Source: Entamoeba histolytica HM-1:IMSS
Taxonomy: Eukaryota > Evosea > Mastigamoebida > Endamoebidae
DNA: 64,000 nt
Assembly: GCF_000208925.1 (NCBI RefSeq)
Contig: NW_001914869.1
Coordinates: 1 to 64,000 of the forward strand
Direction of reading: 5' to 3'
Shown here: positions 61,736-64,000 of the stretch, in pieces
Numbering within the stretch: the first letter of the stretch is position 1
Layout of the letters: each line of letters begins with the position of its first letter
Notes under the pieces: model-generated
What the model was told of the DNA's origin: nothing
Database searches by the model: none
Seen by the model: only the letters and a program-made list of their open reading frames with translations
Program-made: the position numbers and the translations under genes

Positions 61736-62398
61736 TTAGAAAATGTAACATTTAGATTTTTTATTTTCACTCTTTTTGGTAACATTACCATCTTTTTCAT
61801 TTCTATCTTTTAATGTATATCGAACAGCTTGTTCAAATATTTGTTTCAAACCAACTCGTTTTAGTGCTGAACACTCCATATAACAATATGCATTTAGGTC
61901 ATGTGCTAATTTATCTCCATCTTCTTTTGTGTAAGGTGCTTCTCCATTATCTTGTAAATTTTTTACTTCTTTTGGGTCATCTCTTAAATCTATTTTTGTT
62001 CCAATAACCATTAATTTAGCTGTTGGACAGTGTTGACGAACTTCACGGACCCACTAATTGTCAATTTTAGAAGAATAGGGACTAACTTGTAGCAAACCAA
62101 AACAAACTTTATCTCTCACGTTAATGTATGACGCATGATAAACTACTGAAAAACACAATAAAAAAATATCAGTTTGTGGATATGATAAAGGTCTGAGAGA
62201 ATTATATTCTTCTTGTCCTGCAGTGTCCCATAATCCAAGGTTAATTTTTTTATTATCAACAACTACATTTGCAACATAATTATCAAATACAGTTGGGATG
62301 TAGTCAGTTGGAAATTCATCAGAAGTATAACACATCAACATACATGTTTTTCCAACATTACCATCACCAACAACTACGAGCTTTACATTCTCAGACAT
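61736..62398 (-). CDS. Rho-family GTPase (Rac-like), two exons
   Basis: Exon 1 is 62398-62108 (97 codons) and exon 2 is 62053-61736, with a 54-nt GTTTGT...TAG intron; 202 residues. G1 GDGNVGKT (11-18), switch I effector [10 protein letters not shown]3 [10 protein letters not shown]4 [10 protein letters not shown]5 ECSALKRVG. After splicing, [16 protein letters not shown] restores the usual Rho helix 3. It ends KKSKCYIF, a CaaX box with Phe last, predicting geranylgeranylation, behind a Lys-rich patch for plasma-membrane binding. Rho-specific insert sequence ([19 protein letters not shown]) is present. It controls actin and phagocytosis, as Rac proteins do in amoebae. Asn at position 14, where Rac1 has Ala, is a minor change that should not block GTP hydrolysis. 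Confidence 0.93.
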
Positions 62399-62465
62399 CT
62401 TTCTTTTCTTTTTTTTTAAGATTTTAAGTTTCTATTTTTATTTTTGCCTTTTTACTTTTAATTTA

Positions 62466-64000
62466 ATGTTATTTATAACAAAAATAAATGAAAAACAAAA
62501 AACAGAAAATATGAATGAAATAACTACAAGAACTGAAAATCATCAATTCATGTCTGCGATTGATTCGTTATTAGACAATATAGTTTCTTTGACAAAAAAA
62601 GTGAGATCGCTTAAGACAAAAAGTGAAGAATTAAAAAAGATAATATCCTCTCCAAATTATAAAAAAATGTTATTAAATGGATCACATAAAGAACTTTTCG
62701 AATTTATTTTTAATTTAATGAATGAATGTCCTCCAAAAGAGGTTATTATTAGCGGTAGTTTAATTGATTTTATTGAGTCTTCTGCTACATGTGGTTATAT
62801 TCCACCTGTATTATATGATGTTGCAGTAGAATGTGTACTTTCTTCATTTAAGTATACTGCAAATACAACTCTAAACACTTCGATTATCAAATGTGTTAGT
62901 ACTTTCATTATTTCTCAAACTCATCATATTCATTCAGAATTATTATTAAGGGCATTTAGAGTCATTTTTGATGCTACTTTATTATTAAATATTCATGAGT
63001 CAAGTATCAGTTCAGCTATTAATAATTTAACTCAATTAATTGGTGTTATTGTTATGAAAATGGAAATGGCTAATTCGGTAATTGATGAAGAAAAAGAAAA
63101 TAAACGTTCAAGTATTTCATCTCCAGTAATAAATGATATTCTTCCATGTTTCTATGATTCGATCGAACTATTACATTATTTATACTCCCTCACTACAACA
63201 CATTGGACACAAAGAAGTACTGTTGATACTACATTCAAAACTTTTCTTTCAACAATTACAAATGAAGCCAAAGAAACTCTTGACTTAAAATGTCAATTAC
63301 ATAGTCTTAGATTAATATCTACATGGTTAGATACATTTTCACCTACTTTACGTTCATGTAATTCATTCAAAAAAGTGATTGAAGAAAATAAGTCTTTTTA
63401 TCAAGATATACAAGAATGTCTTATATTATCATCAACAGATGAATTATTATTTGATGAGTCTATTTTATTAGTTAAATCAATAATGAAACACCGAGTTTTA
63501 TTTAAAGGATTATTAAATGAAGTATTTCATGTTATTTATATACCACTATTAAGACATCCAATTATTTTTCCAACAATGAAATTAAAGATATTAGAGTTAT
63601 TAAACTTTGTTTGTGAAAAAAATGCTTTTTGTGAAATATATATTAATTGTGACTGTGAATTATATGGAGAAAATATTATAACTGAAATGATTTTTGTTTT
63701 ATTATATCTAGTTGAAAATGAACAAGATTATTCAGTAAAACATTTTGCAATTAGTACATTAAGACAAGTAATAAAATCATTTAGAAAAGAAGTAACTGAA
63801 CCTCCCAAAGGAGGTTTTAATATAAATGAATTACTTGCTTTAAAACAAAAGTACAATGACATCAAAACAATTTTCAAAGAAAATTCTAAGAAAGGAATAG
63901 AACTATTTAAAGAAGGAGGTTTTTGTGGTGAATCAGTTGAAGATATTGTAGAATTTTTTACTAAAAATGTTGATTTAGACAAAGTCGCTATTGGAGATTA
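62466..64000 (+). CDS. Sec7-type Arf guanine-nucleotide exchange factor (BIG/GBF class), 3' part outside window
   Basis: Open from ATG 62466 to the right edge: 511 complete codons plus two bases. The N-terminal ~390 residues are helical (DCB-HUS region of large Arf GEFs). At about 394 the HUS-box-like IYINCDCELYGENI matches the N-Y-D-C-D-L motif of BIG/GBF proteins. From about 470, NSKKGIELFKEGGFCGESV followed by EDIVEFFTKN is the start of a Sec7 domain (compare PKRGI...GTSVEDIAQFL). The catalytic Glu-finger region lies beyond the edge. These proteins load GTP on Arf at Golgi or endosome membranes. An alternative start is the ATG 15 codons on. Its start is 67 nt from the divergent Rac start. 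Confidence 0.85.
   Translation, partial: MLFITKINEKQKTENMNEITTRTENHQFMSAIDSLLDNIVSLTKKVRSLKTKSEELKKIISSPNYKKMLLNGSHKELFEFIFNLMNECPPKEVIISGSLIDFIESSATCGYIPPVLYDVAVECVLSSFKYTANTTLNTSIIKCVSTFIISQTHHIHSELLLRAFRVIFDATLLLNIHESSISSAINNLTQLIGVIVMKMEMANSVIDEEKENKRSSISSPVINDILPCFYDSIELLHYLYSLTTTHWTQRSTVDTTFKTFLSTITNEAKETLDLKCQLHSLRLISTWLDTFSPTLRSCNSFKKVIEENKSFYQDIQECLILSSTDELLFDESILLVKSIMKHRVLFKGLLNEVFHVIYIPLLRHPIIFPTMKLKILELLNFVCEKNAFCEIYINCDCELYGENIITEMIFVLLYLVENEQDYSVKHFAISTLRQVIKSFRKEVTEPPKGGFNINELLALKQKYNDIKTIFKENSKKGIELFKEGGFCGESVEDIVEFFTKNVDLDKVAIGD

Noticed and set aside
1..64000. CRISPR arrays, bacterial operons, rRNA or tRNA arrays
   Set aside because: No regularly spaced repeats or RNA cores found; spliced genes and family content are eukaryotic.

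Overview
The window is nuclear DNA of an amoeba of the genus Entamoeba, most likely the E. histolytica / dispar / nuttalli group. The evidence is very AT-rich sequence, gene-dense blocks with short spacers, and mostly intronless genes. The rare introns are very short (11 found here, 47-136 nt, ten opening GTTTGT and one GTTTGA, all closing TAG). Lineage-specific families are also present: a cysteine-protease-binding-family (CPBF) receptor, a transmembrane TKL kinase (TMK), a mitosomal Cpn60 with a short presequence, and R4/R2-like LINEs with a restriction-like endonuclease. The exact species cannot be settled from sequence alone.

Layout. 1-8.4 kb: a partial spliced C2-like gene and a giant helical-repeat protein resembling Tra1/TRRAP without a kinase domain (both minus). 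8.8-11.5 kb: a putative self-cleaving membrane-tethered transcription factor (C2H2 finger, intramolecular chaperone domain, membrane segments) and a nucleoplasmin-like acidic protein. 11.5-16.5 kb: a full-length but decayed LINE with the inverted 3' end of a second copy attached to its 5' end. 17.8-24.4 kb: CPBF-type receptor, a spliced divergent histone H3 (cenH3 candidate), isopentenyl phosphate kinase and the SUMO E2 Ubc9. 25.1-25.9 kb: a LINE 5' fragment. 26.5-39.3 kb: zinc-module protein, UPF1-like helicase, UEV protein, EF-hand protein, a four-exon Beclin-1/Atg6, START protein and mitosomal Cpn60. 39.6-41.6 kb: a LINE copy that has lost its reverse transcriptase internally. 41.9-49.8 kb: an ABCC transporter, histone stem-loop binding protein (SLBP), a thymidine-kinase-like protein without its ATP loop, and a 66-residue ORF. 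50-58 kb: TMK receptor kinase, small GPI-type surface protein, a four-exon porin-like beta-barrel protein and a two-exon Yos1. 58-64 kb: PIG-X-like ER protein, HAD phosphatase, aldo-keto reductase, a spliced Rac GTPase and the 5' part of a Sec7-type Arf GEF.

Several genes are invisible to simple ORF calling because short introns break them. The spliced H3, Atg6, porin-like, Yos1, Rac and C2-like genes were rebuilt by joining exons across GTTTGT(A)...TAG introns, and in each case the exons join in frame.

Functional themes: mitosome (Cpn60 and a candidate outer-membrane beta-barrel), endomembrane traffic (CPBF, UEV/ESCRT, Atg6, Yos1, Rac, Arf GEF), GPI-anchor synthesis (PIG-X-like) beside a GPI-type surface protein, and chromatin (cenH3 candidate, nucleoplasmin-like, Tra1-like, SLBP). 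Nothing indicates operons. Genes sit on both strands, some with start codons under 70 bp apart.
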